From Ipomoea triloba (taxonomy: Eukaryota; Streptophyta; Magnoliopsida; Solanales; Convolvulaceae), in NCBI RefSeq assembly GCF_003576645.1, contig NC_044925.1, positions 7,721,482 to 7,785,481 on the forward strand: 64,000 bases of DNA, given 5' to 3'. A model generated the notes under the pieces. It was not told the origin of the DNA. It saw only the letters and a list, made by a program, of their open reading frames with translations, and did no database searches. This document shows, one piece after another, positions 21,628-34,075 of the stretch. A program made the position numbers and the translations under genes. Position 1 is the stretch's first letter. Each line of letters begins with the position of its first letter.

Positions 21628-24043
21628 NTGGCATAATTGTTGAACATATACTACAAATATGTTAGAGTATATTATTCAAAAGTAAGTACCTCACTTTATT
21701 ACTCTTATTAAATTAAAAAATTAGTAATTACAACAAAAAAAAAATACATATACTTCATTGATTCGGGGTTGATGTGACCCACCAGCGTTGGATCAATGAT
21801 CTTGTCCAGTAATACCTTCTGCTTCAATTGCAATGCCCAGTGAAAATTCGGCGCCCCCCGTGATCGCTGATACTTTCTTCGTCTTCCCCTTGAAAATCGA
21901 CACGGCTCTATAACAAAATACGTTGCTTTTCATTGTGAGCCCCATCTTCCCGCCGGTGTTTGCCTAGTGGTGGCAACGAGCCTTTGGTCGGAGTCCGACT
22001 GCACCCACGAGCCTCTGCTAATCCTGGCCCTCCTGCACATGTAGCAGCAGCTATCGTGGCAGGGCTGGAGAAGGTGTTAGAAGAAAATTTTTTTAAAAAA
22101 AAGTCTATGTCAACATAGATTACCTGTAACCTGTAGGTTACCTTGTAAAAATTGCTAGATTAAAAAAAATTAATAGTTTATGTATTGAAATAGACCTTAT
22201 GAAAGATCATGGTGCGGTATGAATAATTCAATATAGTTCATGGTGCACAATGGCACTTTAGCCTTTATAATTCGACGTCTATAATGCCTTTATTTAAAAA
22301 AAATCATTATCAAAAAATTTAATTAATGCAAAGATTATATTCACTACATTGTTAATTCACTTTATAATTAATGCAAAAATCATTATAATTCACTTTAGTT
22401 ATATTGTCAATATTTTCTCTAATGCAAAAATTCCTTACCTTCAAATTTATTAATTAATTATATTCACTACATTGTTCATTGTTTTTTTTTACACTATCTT
22501 GTAATTAAATATCAAAGTTATACTAAAAAATAATGTTATATATTTATTTACCAAGTATTATGCTAAAAACATGAAAGAAATTAAAAAAAAAAGTTCGAAA
22601 CTAATCATATTAACTACTTAGGGATGATTTTTTGAGAAATAAGACATTAAAAATAATAACACAATAAATTAATTTAAAACTTATTCTTAAAAATGTGAAT
22701 GCAGGGCAATAAAACACTGTGACACACTTGTTACATTGAAAAGATGTTGAAACTAAAACATTGCTGGAATCAATCTTTTAAATTCAGAAAATGAAGAAAT
22801 TTAAAAAATAGCCACCGTTGAAGCATTCATTAATCTTGTATGTAAAATACTTATTGTGCATTCTTTAAATATATTAGAACTAATATAAATTTACAATTCA
22901 TTTCATTTTCTACAATCAACCTGCTTGGATTAAAGACAATCAGCATCAATCTTGACAACATAAATAATTGGTATATAGAATGTAGCCATTGTTTAAAAAT
23001 ATTTATGCACAAAGCGGCAAACTATTTAACTGCATGCATTGTGATGAAATGCAGCAGTGGGTACTCCAAGAGTAATATCAAATCAACAAAAAAAATTTAC
23101 CAAAAAAAAAGAAAATACATACACACACACAAAATCAAGTACTACACTAATTCATACTAATTTCAAAATTATAAACTTCAAAATAAACAAGTGCAAAATG
23201 GATGTAAAAATTGTTGATGAAACTGGACATATTGCAACATCAGTATTCGGACTACTTGCAAAGTTATTGTTGTTATTATCAAGTAAACAAGTTATGAAAC
23301 TAGAACAAAATGTATTACTTATTTTTTTTTTTTTGAAAAGAAATGTATTACTACCTCCGTCCCAAAATGGTTGTCTGGTTCGTTTAACGAGGCTTGACTG
23401 AAATAATTTTTAATCCAATTTTTCATATTATTAAGTTTAGCATTAATATATAAAATTTATATATTTAGAAACTACATTAAAATTACTATTAAACACAACA
23501 AATTAAATTTAAAAATAATAAAAAATTACTAAAGAAAATAAGCAAAGAAGGAAGAGTTGGTTTGACCAATGAATAGTAAATAGGACAGGTAAAATGGGAC
23601 ATGGGGAGTACTTATTAATCTTCTACAAATATAATAAATATTAATATTTTTTTCAATACTTTCACATGAGAATGTATGACACATCTCACATCACATGAAA
23701 CATATAGGGGGAAAAACTATCACTGTCAAATATCAATAGGCACTTGCAAGATCAAGACTTCATAGGATAACTAAGATCTCAGTCATATATACAAACACAA
23801 CGCGACAAATCCACAACTACATCATAATCTCATTGCATGACGCTGCCCTCTATATACTACTACAATAACTCAATTGCACATGACACATTACCAAATACCA
23901 ATAAATAAATTTAAAAAAAAAAGTAGTGAAGATAAAGACACTGACAATGCTACCCGAAAGAGAATTAAAAAGATTTAGAGAAATTCAAACAAAAAAGTAG
24001 TACTCTGTATTTATTTATACTATTTTAGACTAAGTATTTATAT
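21628..24043. repeat. Assembly duplicate: N plus 2415-bp exact copy of 19213-21627
   Basis: A single N at 21628 is followed by 21629-24043, identical to 19213-21627 (offset 2416). The first copy ends exactly at the N and the second continues into new sequence, which is how the end of one contig and the start of the next look when an overlap was not merged. Treat the features in it as duplicates. Confidence 0.9.
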
Positions 24044-24202
24044 TAGCGTTTTTAGAAAATTACAAACATTTATTTTAGTGACAATTTTAATAAATCTCTC
24101 ATATATTATCTTGCATTCATAAACTTTGAATTACCGATTTAAATAAAAAAATTCAACATTATTCAATTATTACAAATGCATGAACATCTCCTATATATAA
24201 TT

Positions 24203-24357
24203 AACCCAATGTGGTAGCTCAAGTGGCAAATGGGCTCTCTTTGTGGGGAAGAATTCTAGGAGAACCCGGGTTCGATTCCCACGAGTGACGATTTCTCTTG
24301 GGCCAGCTCCCGTGCCTCCTGGAGCGAACGTGGGTGAACTTACCAAAAAGAAAAAAA
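24203..24357 (+). mobile_element. tRNA-derived SINE (Au-like)
   Basis: A 155-bp element with a polymerase III A-box-like gtggtagctcaagtgg and B box ggttcgattcc, ending in an A-rich tail. It is bounded by a perfect 17-bp target duplication, atctcctatatataatt, at 24186-24202 and 24358-24374. Sequence and layout fit the Au-type SINEs of angiosperms. It is transcribed by RNA polymerase III and mobilised by LINE machinery; it encodes no protein. Confidence 0.9.
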
Positions 24358-24430
24358 ATCTCCTATATATAATTTTGCATTGATATACTTTAAAATAAAC
24401 ATTGGACATTATCTTATTCACGCAATGCGC

Positions 24431-24534
24431 ATGAAAAACTAGTACTATATATAAAAGTAAATCATCATATTTCATTACCCTCATGAAAAACTAGTACTAT
24501 ATATAAAAGTAAATCATCATATTTCATTACCCGT
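24431..24534. repeat. Two tandem copies of a 52-bp unit
   Basis: The unit beginning catgaaaaactagtactata is repeated head to tail at about 24430-24481 and 24482-24533. It includes the proposed Helitron 3' end (CTAGT), so the duplication contains the terminus. Confidence 0.85.
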
Positions 24535-24726
24535 CCAAACTTTTGTAGTCAATTAATTAAATATTTTATTGGTCAAATAATTAATAAAGTTTATTTCGTA
24601 AGAAAATGGAAAATAAATAATATTAGTGTAATAACATAATACCGTGTAAAAAAGATATATTAACTAGGCAATAACATAATAGTAGGTAATATTATGTATG
24701 GTATTCTATAATATAATTGGTAATAT

Positions 24727-27111
24727 NACTACATTGTTAATTCACTTTATAATTAATGCAAAAATCATTATAATTCACTTTAGTTATATTGTCAATATTT
24801 TCTCTAATGCAAAAATTCCTTACCTTCAAATTTATTAATTAATTATATTCACTACATTGTTCATTGTTTTTTTTTACACTATCTTGTAATTAAATATCAA
24901 AGTTATACTAAAAAATAATGTTATATATTTATTTACCAAGTATTATGCTAAAAACATGAAAGAAATTAAAAAAAAAAGTTCGAAACTAATCATATTAACT
25001 ACTTAGGGATGATTTTTTGAGAAATAAGACATTAAAAATAATAACACAATAAATTAATTTAAAACTTATTCTTAAAAATGTGAATGCAGGGCAATAAAAC
25101 ACTGTGACACACTTGTTACATTGAAAAGATGTTGAAACTAAAACATTGCTGGAATCAATCTTTTAAATTCAGAAAATGAAGAAATTTAAAAAATAGCCAC
25201 CGTTGAAGCATTCATTAATCTTGTATGTAAAATACTTATTGTGCATTCTTTAAATATATTAGAACTAATATAAATTTACAATTCATTTCATTTTCTACAA
25301 TCAACCTGCTTGGATTAAAGACAATCAGCATCAATCTTGACAACATAAATAATTGGTATATAGAATGTAGCCATTGTTTAAAAATATTTATGCACAAAGC
25401 GGCAAACTATTTAACTGCATGCATTGTGATGAAATGCAGCAGTGGGTACTCCAAGAGTAATATCAAATCAACAAAAAAAATTTACCAAAAAAAAAGAAAA
25501 TACATACACACACACAAAATCAAGTACTACACTAATTCATACTAATTTCAAAATTATAAACTTCAAAATAAACAAGTGCAAAATGGATGTAAAAATTGTT
25601 GATGAAACTGGACATATTGCAACATCAGTATTCGGACTACTTGCAAAGTTATTGTTGTTATTATCAAGTAAACAAGTTATGAAACTAGAACAAAATGTAT
25701 TACTTATTTTTTTTTTTTTGAAAAGAAATGTATTACTACCTCCGTCCCAAAATGGTTGTCTGGTTCGTTTAACGAGGCTTGACTGAAATAATTTTTAATC
25801 CAATTTTTCATATTATTAAGTTTAGCATTAATATATAAAATTTATATATTTAGAAACTACATTAAAATTACTATTAAACACAACAAATTAAATTTAAAAA
25901 TAATAAAAAATTACTAAAGAAAATAAGCAAAGAAGGAAGAGTTGGTTTGACCAATGAATAGTAAATAGGACAGGTAAAATGGGACATGGGGAGTACTTAT
26001 TAATCTTCTACAAATATAATAAATATTAATATTTTTTTCAATACTTTCACATGAGAATGTATGACACATCTCACATCACATGAAACATATAGGGGGAAAA
26101 ACTATCACTGTCAAATATCAATAGGCACTTGCAAGATCAAGACTTCATAGGATAACTAAGATCTCAGTCATATATACAAACACAACGCGACAAATCCACA
26201 ACTACATCATAATCTCATTGCATGACGCTGCCCTCTATATACTACTACAATAACTCAATTGCACATGACACATTACCAAATACCAATAAATAAATTTAAA
26301 AAAAAAAGTAGTGAAGATAAAGACACTGACAATGCTACCCGAAAGAGAATTAAAAAGATTTAGAGAAATTCAAACAAAAAAGTAGTACTCTGTATTTATT
26401 TATACTATTTTAGACTAAGTATTTATATTAGCGTTTTTAGAAAATTACAAACATTTATTTTAGTGACAATTTTAATAAATCTCTCATATATTATCTTGCA
26501 TTCATAAACTTTGAATTACCGATTTAAATAAAAAAATTCAACATTATTCAATTATTACAAATGCATGAACATCTCCTATATATAATTAACCCAATGTGGT
26601 AGCTCAAGTGGCAAATGGGCTCTCTTTGTGGGGAAGAATTCTAGGAGAACCCGGGTTCGATTCCCACGAGTGACGATTTCTCTTGGGCCAGCTCCCGTGC
26701 CTCCTGGAGCGAACGTGGGTGAACTTACCAAAAAGAAAAAAAATCTCCTATATATAATTTTGCATTGATATACTTTAAAATAAACATTGGACATTATCTT
26801 ATTCACGCAATGCGCATGAAAAACTAGTACTATATATAAAAGTAAATCATCATATTTCATTACCCTCATGAAAAACTAGTACTATATATAAAAGTAAATC
26901 ATCATATTTCATTACCCGTCCAAACTTTTGTAGTCAATTAATTAAATATTTTATTGGTCAAATAATTAATAAAGTTTATTTCGTAAGAAAATGGAAAATA
27001 AATAATATTAGTGTAATAACATAATACCGTGTAAAAAAGATATATTAACTAGGCAATAACATAATAGTAGGTAATATTATGTATGGTATTCTATAATATA
27101 ATTGGTAATAT
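24727..27111. repeat. Assembly duplicate: N plus 2384-bp exact copy of 22343-24726
   Basis: A single N at 24727 is followed by 24728-27111, identical to 22343-24726 (offset 2385). The earlier copy stops at the N, and the later one runs on into unique sequence (tattgtttgc). It contains repeat copies of the RPA-like fragment (25350-25687), the SINE (26588-26742) and the 52-bp tandem pair. Confidence 0.9.
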
Positions 27112-27181
27112 TATTGTTTGCAATTCTGTGTATTTTCTTTTTACGTTTTTATAATATCCATGCTATATTGTAATATAAGCA

Positions 27182-27185
<4 letters not shown>

Positions 27186-27234
<49 letters not shown>
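27186..27234. repeat. (TA)n microsatellite
   Basis: Perfect TA dinucleotide run of about 48 bases. Confidence 0.95.
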
Positions 27235-27237
<3 letters not shown>

Positions 27238-27350
27238 TAGGGGCTCACCGCCTTACCCAAAATTGAAATTGATGTAATATTTAATAATCTTACAATTGCT
27301 TAGTTATATTCATAAAATACTAATATTTAATATAATAATAATAATTTTAG

Positions 27351-27657
27351 GAGTTAATTCCATTTTTTATCCTAGATTTATTAGTGACAGTCCACTTTTA
27401 GTCATTTTTATCAGAACATCTACATTTGGTCATACTATTATTGTGGCATGACCATTTTTATCATCCGTAAACAAAATCGTTGAAATACTGTTAAATACAA
27501 AAGCATTTCGATCATTTTCATACAAAGTAAGTTGACCTAACTATATTTTTATGTTTATTTTTTTTTGAAAAAATTCGTCATTGAAGACGGAAATACATTT
27601 TTATTTAACGACATTAAAATTATTTTGTTGATACAGGACCAAAATTGGTCATTACAC

Positions 27658-27728
<71 letters not shown>

Positions 27729-27810
27729 GACCAAATGTGGATGATTTGATAAAAACGGACTAAATGTGGACTGTCACCTACAAATCTAGAACAAAAAATG
27801 AAATTAACTC
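27351..27810. mobile_element. Small Mutator-like MITE with (AAT)n core
   Basis: The terminal inverted repeats begin gagttaattccattttt and extend about 80 bp with mismatches (gacagtccac.tttagtc shared). A perfect 9-bp target duplication, taattttag, flanks it at 27342-27350 and 27811-27819, the length made by Mutator-like transposase. The interior holds a 72-bp (AAT)n tract at 27657-27728. There are no genes. Related copies form part of the NBS-LRR 5' flanks at 53330-54000 and 63250-63600. Confidence 0.85.
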
Positions 27811-27819
27811 TAATTTTAG

Positions 27820-28714
27820 TATATACGAATTGATATTTCTATTAAATAAAAATAATTAATTTTCACAATGAAGAGTAAACAGTACAAGTAGAATGCATTG
27901 AAAAAAGTGTAAATAAAACGGAATAGAGAGTGTAATAATAAGTACATTAAATGATATAACTTTATTTTATAAACGAAACAGTAAATATATAATATATTCA
28001 TTCTTAAATTGTGTATATTAAAATATCGATAACTAAAATAGGATAAGGAATGAAGATCAATTTTGAGGAAATATATTTAATATTTAATAATTGTATAATA
28101 TTTAATAAATTTAGTATACAGTAATAAAGTAATTAATTATCTATTCTATTAATTCTATTCTATGAATATTAATTCTATTCTCTTATTATTAATTATTAAT
28201 TATTCTGTTATTATTAATTGTTAATTATTAATTATAATTATATAAAATCTATCTAAAAGCTTAATTGGTGGCAAAATTTATTTACCAAATTCTAAGAATA
28301 ATTAAATTATTATAATTGTGAGAATAATAGAAACAAATTCTGTGTAATAAATAAAAAATTCTTTGAATTCTGCGTAATTTTATTAAGAAATAATAATTTA
28401 TTAATTATCATTTATACCAATAATAATAATTGTAATATTTATCTATACTTCTATACTATATTAATAAAAATAAAATCCCCCTTTGTGAAATTTCCGCCCC
28501 AAACAATGATAAAAGTAAAATGGAAAAGGAAACTCATATTTCGAATTGATTGAAAATATAAAAGTATCCAAATAGAAAAGTAAACAAAAATTATGCAAAT
28601 TAGAAAAGGAAAATAATATCACTAATTGACTGAAAATTATTTTTTTGAAGAAGAAAATTATTTAAAATCTTTAAAAAAAAATTAATTACACTTTCCTTTT
28701 GAAAAAACTATACA
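27820..28714. other. AT-rich intergenic DNA; no gene
   Basis: Very AT-rich with many att/taa repeats. At 28449 the sequence tctatactatattaataaaa resembles a plant Helitron 5' end. The open frame at 27816-28001 (minus) is Tyr/Leu/Phe low complexity and not credible. Confidence 0.4.
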
Positions 28715-30690
28715 AATTTACAATTTTCCACAAACTATTACTATATAAAATCTAATAACTATTATGTTAATTAAGCTACTAATTACATGAATATTAATAT
28801 AATTACATTTTAACATGGTATAAAAGTATAATTGCACAATATTAGTATAATCACCTAATAATTATTAAGGTAATTAAGAAATTAATTACACAGATATTAG
28901 TATAATTGACTAATAATTATTATGTTAATAAAGCTAATAATTACACACATATTAGTATAATTACAATTAAACATGGGTTGTTGGATTTTATATAATAATT
29001 ACAATTAATTAATTCGGATATGGAAGAAGAAGAAAAAATTAAATGCGATATGGTGAAAATGAATATACTTAAGGTATAAAAGTATAATTGCACATATATT
29101 AATGTAATTAACTAATAATAATTGCCTAATAATTATTATGATAATTATGCTAAACATTGGTCGGATTTATTTTTATAGTAATTACAATTAAATTATTTCT
29201 CATTTTTTCAATATTTATTTTAGTAATAATATCATTAGATAAGTCATATTACATATCGATCTTTTTAAGATAATTGTAGACAAACAAGTCATATATTATT
29301 TAATTAATTGAGTGATACTTTTGCACTAATCTTATAATCAAATAAATGTACACGTTCAATATTATAATTTTTTAAAATTTCATCTTTTATTTTATTATCT
29401 AAATATATAATAAAAAATTTTATTAGTACATCACACGGGTAATTGGAAAATTATTTGCTATAATAATTCAAGCAAGAAAAACATCAGAAAACATAACCGA
29501 TCCAATCAATTTCATCAATTGCACCATATAATATTTGATGTTATAATTTATATAATTATATATTGATCCAAATATATAACAAATCCATCATGTGCCAGCG
29601 TTGGTCCCTTATAGGTGTTAAATCTATGTTAAATAGGTGTTAAAATTGAGGGCTAAAATGTAAAACTAAATACTTGAGGCTTTTATATATTACTACAATG
29701 TAATATATACTTCGTAATATTTTTTTTTATTGTATATTTTATTGTTGTATTAGGCTTTTTTTTTTTTTTTTTGCTTTATTTGATAGCAAAAATGGTAGAA
29801 AAGGGCACCGGTATGTTAATTTTTTTTTTTTGGCTTTATTATGTGTTTTTTTTGACTTTATGGTACAACTCATCCATCACTTTGATTACCAGATTTTCAA
29901 ACAGAAAAAGACAAATTAGAACAGTAAAAAAATTAACATAGAATAAAGAAAAAAAACACATAATACAACAATAAAATATAAAATAACACTCCACATCCAG
30001 TTAGAGAATTTACAAAAAGAAAAAAAATATTACGAAGTATATATTACATTGCAGTAATATATTAAAAGCTCAAATGTTTGGTTTTACTTTTTTGCTCTCA
30101 ATTTTAACACCTATTTAACCTAGATTTAACAAAAGGACCAAAATTGATACAAAATCAATAGTTAAGGGACCAACTTTGGTCAAATTAAAAGTCGAGGACA
30201 AAAATTGGTAAAAGTCAATAGTCGAAGGACCATTTCTGGAATTAACTCCAAAAGTAAATCCAACGACCAATGTTTAGCTTAACTACCATAATAATTATTA
30301 GCCAATTATTATTAGTCAATTATACTAATATATGTACAATTATACTTTTATACCTTAAGTATCATCACATTTAGTTTTTCCTCCTCCTCCATATCTGAAT
30401 GAATTAATTTTAATTATTATAAAAATCCAAAAACCCATGTTTAATTGTAATTATACTAATATACGTGTAATTATTAGCTTAACTAAATTAATAATTATTA
30501 GTCAATTATTCTAATACTTGTGTAATTAATTTCTTAATTACCATAATAATTATTAGACAATTATACTAATATTGTGCAATTATATTTTTATATCATGTTT
30601 AACTATAATTATAATAATATTCATGTAATTATTAGCTTAATTAATTATTATATTTTATATAATAATAGTTTGGTCGGGAAATTGTAAAAA
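28715..30690. repeat. Large imperfect inverted repeat (arms about 440 bp)
   Basis: The left arm 28715-29170 and right arm 30255-30690 are reverse complements with indels. Matching pairs include aacattggtcggattta / taaatccaacgaccaatgtt, aacccatgtttaa and caattttccacaaactatt / aatagtttggtcgggaaattg. The central 1.1 kb holds a Helitron-family piece (29430-29590) and a second nested inverted repeat (about 29600-29760 against 29955-30120, sharing aatatatacttcgtaatatt). No coding sequence. Confidence 0.7.
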
Positions 30691-31110
30691 TATAATTTTT
30701 GATTTTATTAGTAGTATAGATAGATTTATAATTAAAATAATTACATTTAGAAATTTAAAAGTTAGCATTTAATTTTTGTATGATTAATATAGTGTATAAG
30801 TATATATATGTATTTTACAAAAATTTAATGGTTATAGGATTCATAATATATTATTATTATTATTTAAAAGTACCATAATAATTACACAGAAAAACAGAAT
30901 GATAATCTATTTTTGTACTAATAATATTATACCTTAAATATAAAATAAAAATATTAGACAATTATGTTAATAAATAATTAATATTTTGGTACATTAATTT
31001 CAGCTACGAAATAATTAGGCTGAAAATAATTAATAAGAATATTAGGTATTATCAATGTCATGAAAATGAGGTTTTGGAATTTAATTTTTGGACTCTCTCA
31101 TAGTTATGTC
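30691..31110. other. AT-rich intergenic DNA; nothing recognised
   Basis: No open frames, repeats or termini of note were seen in this stretch. Confidence 0.5.
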
Positions 31111-32026
31111 GTGGACCTAGGTCCACCTTGCAAGGTGGACCTAGGTCCAACACGACGTCGTTTCACAAATTTTTTTTTTATTTAAAAAAAAATTAACGGT
31201 GGCTCCTCATCGCAGCAGAACACAAACTCTACATTTATAGACCCTATACTCCACATTCACACATTACAGGGCTATATGTTTAGTAACTATATTACCACTG
31301 TTATGCATTCACACATTCAAAACTCTATATTTACAAGTCCTATACTCCATATTAACAACTTGGGAACTCCACATTCACACATTACAGTGCTACAAGTTGC
31401 TAGAACTCTGTTAACTCTACTACAGATTCACACATTCATAACTCTACATTCACAAATTTTATACTCCATATTCACAATTTGAACCCCCACATTCACACAT
31501 TTCAGGGCTGCTAGAACTCTGTTAACTCTACTACAGATTCACACATTCATAACTCTACATTCACAAATTCTATACTCCATATTCACAATTTGAAACCTCC
31601 AAAGTCACACATTTCAGGGCTGCTAGAACTCTGTTAACTCTACTACAGATTCACACATTCATAACTCTACATTCACAAATTTTATACTCCATATTCACAA
31701 TTTGAACCCCCACATTCAGACATTTCAGGTCTGCTAGAACTGTGTTAACTCTACTACAGATTCACACATTCATAACTCTACATTCACAAATTTTATACTC
31801 CATATTCACAATTTGAAACCTCCAAAGTCACACATTTCAGGGCTGCTAGAACTCTGTTAACTCTACTACAGATTCACACATTCATAACTCTACATTCACA
31901 AATTCTATACTCCATATTCACAATTTGAAACCTCCAAATTCACACATTTCAGGGTTCTATGTTTAGTAAATTTAAAAAATATATATATATAGTGAAACGG
32001 CATCGTTTTGGACCCAGGTCCACCTT
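31111..32026. mobile_element. Terminal-repeat element with amplified 112-bp minisatellite
   Basis: The ends are inverted repeats: left caaggtggacctaggtcc followed by aacacgacgtcgtttcac (31130-31165), right the complement of aaggtggacctgggtcc followed by aaaacgatgccgtttcac (31991-32025). Between them, about five copies of a 112-bp unit run head to tail. The landmark cagg(g)ctgctagaactctg recurs at 31503, 31615, 31727 and 31838, with the last partial copy at 31950. An open frame through the array reflects the repeat and not a protein. The left end also forms its own short palindrome. Confidence 0.7.
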
Positions 32027-33002
32027 CCACCGCATAATTTGCGTCCATTCACATCGTCGTCCTCTTTAGCCCACCTCCCACTAAAAATTGTCTTCGACCC
32101 ATTCCACTTTTGATGAAAAAAGCTGCCACCTATAGTCATCCCAAAAATTATTGTCTTGTAGCTTTTACCACTGCATCTTCACATGCCGAACAGAGAATTC
32201 AGCTACCACTTTTTATAATATTTTAGCTTTCAAGTGGGGCAAAGGCACCACTAACTTTCTCCTTATTTTCTTCCAAAAAAAAAAGAAGAAAATTATCCTT
32301 AATTACCTCCACATGGAGGGACCCGACAATTATACTGCAATACTATATTCGAAAGATGGAAACAAGAACAAATAACACTTCGACCTTAAATCTCTAAATC
32401 AACTGTCTATCCAATAAAAATGTCTACAATCTAGCGAAGAAATTAGTCTGTCCGAAGATGGAAACCCTGCTAGATACAAAAAAAAAAACACTTCATTAAA
32501 TATTTAAATTAATGTAATGACTCAGATGTCAAAACTTCAAAAGCTAGCTAGCAATATGTTGTGGCAGACAATGGGCTGTGAACGTGACCCACCACAATCC
32601 TTTAAGCATTGTGGTCTCACATCTCAATAATGGACGATTGAACGCTGGCAACAATAAAGGGCAAAATAGGACATTCTGTTTGCAAAGAACAGCTACACAG
32701 AACAACTACAAATGCACCTAATACAAATAATATTGTCGGGAAAAAGCCGTGGGCAAATATTACTGAGCTTTTATAAGATACAGAGGTTAATATTATTCTC
32801 TACACATGAAATTGATTTTTATTTGTTTCTATGAAAATATATTTAACAGTATATTTTTCATTCATTCAAAAATAATTAATGGTTGTCTAAAACAATGTAT
32901 ACAACATTTTTTTTTTATTAATAATCTACTATATTACTGTTTAATTTGTCATTATTATGTTTATCATGTTGATTATTAAAATTTTTATATATTATATCAT
33001 TT
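32027..33002. other. Intergenic DNA; no gene recognised
   Basis: It contains short open frames only (such as 32151-32375) without domains. There is an A-rich tract at 32476-32490. It ends at the LINE target site. Confidence 0.45.
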
Positions 33003-34075
33003 AACAATTAAAACTAATTAACGTTGGTACTTCGTCTGGGGAGTCTTTGTTTGATTCCATTATTCCCAGAGTCTCACAGAGCCAGAATGACACTCTCCTT
33101 AAGCCTTTTGAGATTGAGGAGGCTAGGGCTGCTTTATTCTCCATGTTCCCTAATAAAGCACCAGGCCTAGAGATGAGATGAACCCAGGGTTCTATCAGCA
33201 GTTCTGGGACGTGGTAGGTGGTGATGTGTCGTCTTTTGTGGTTAACTGTCTAAACAGCTGCACTTTCCCGGAGGGACTCAATGATACTAATGTGGTTTTG
33301 ATTCCGAAGAAGCCGTGCCATGAGGAAGTGTCTAACTTGCGCCCTATTGCCCTATGTAATGTTGTCTATAAGATAATGTCTAAGATGGTGGCCAATCGAA
33401 TGAAACCTCTGTTAGGGGAAGTGATATCTTATTCCCAGAGTGCATTTATTCCTAATAGGTTGATCACTGATAATATTTTGATTGCCGCAGAGATTGGCCA
33501 TTATTTGAACAGGAAACAAGGTGGTAAAGTGGGTTGGGGGGCTCTCAAGCACTACAAGAAAAATCACGATTCGCGAAAGAAAAATTCCGTCGTGAAAACG
33601 TGAAATTCCGTCGCAAATCGTATTTTACGACAGAATTTTTCATTTTCGCGACGGAATCCATTCCGTAATGTCAAGGCTTGTCGTATTTCATTTCGTGACG
33701 GAAATAATCTGTCGCGAGCGGTGGCGACGGAAAATGGTGACGAAATTTTCCGTCGCAAAGTAGGCGACAGAAATCATTCCGTTGCGAGTCTGTCATGGTT
33801 TTCGCAACAGAAATGTTTCTTTCTGTCGCCATCGCGTTAAAAAATATTCCGTCGCGAAACTCATATTCCGTTGCATATTTATGTCGTGAAATATAACGAC
33901 GGAAATAATTTTTGTCGTGATTCCGTTGCTAACCTTTCCGTTGCGAATTTTATATTCCGTCGCACAATTACGTCGTAAGAAAAGGACGGAACAAATTTCC
34001 GTTGTGATTCCATCGCTAGAGATTTCGTCACAAAGTTTATTTTCCGTCACAAAATTTAGTCGTAAAAAAATAATT

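Larger units (their letters stand above)
18771..24442 (+). mobile_element. Candidate non-autonomous Helitron with captured gene pieces
   Basis: The start, near 18771, has the TC...tatctactatactaatgaaag form common at plant Helitron 5' ends. The proposed end is CTAG at 24439-24442 followed by T, preceded by a short cgca-a-tgcg hairpin. Inside are a CrRLK1L kinase fragment (minus), an RPA-like fragment (plus) and a later SINE insertion. If the artificial duplicate 21628-24043 is removed, the element is about 3.26 kb. Both termini are inferred by eye, the hairpin is weak, and no Rep/helicase is present. Confidence 0.35.

Noticed and set aside
31276..31482. 68-codon frame
   Set aside because: It runs through the 112-bp tandem array and reflects the repeat, not a gene.
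31270..31960. Regularly spaced repeats that might suggest a CRISPR array
   Set aside because: The units are contiguous 112-bp tandem repeats without unique spacers, in a plant nuclear context.
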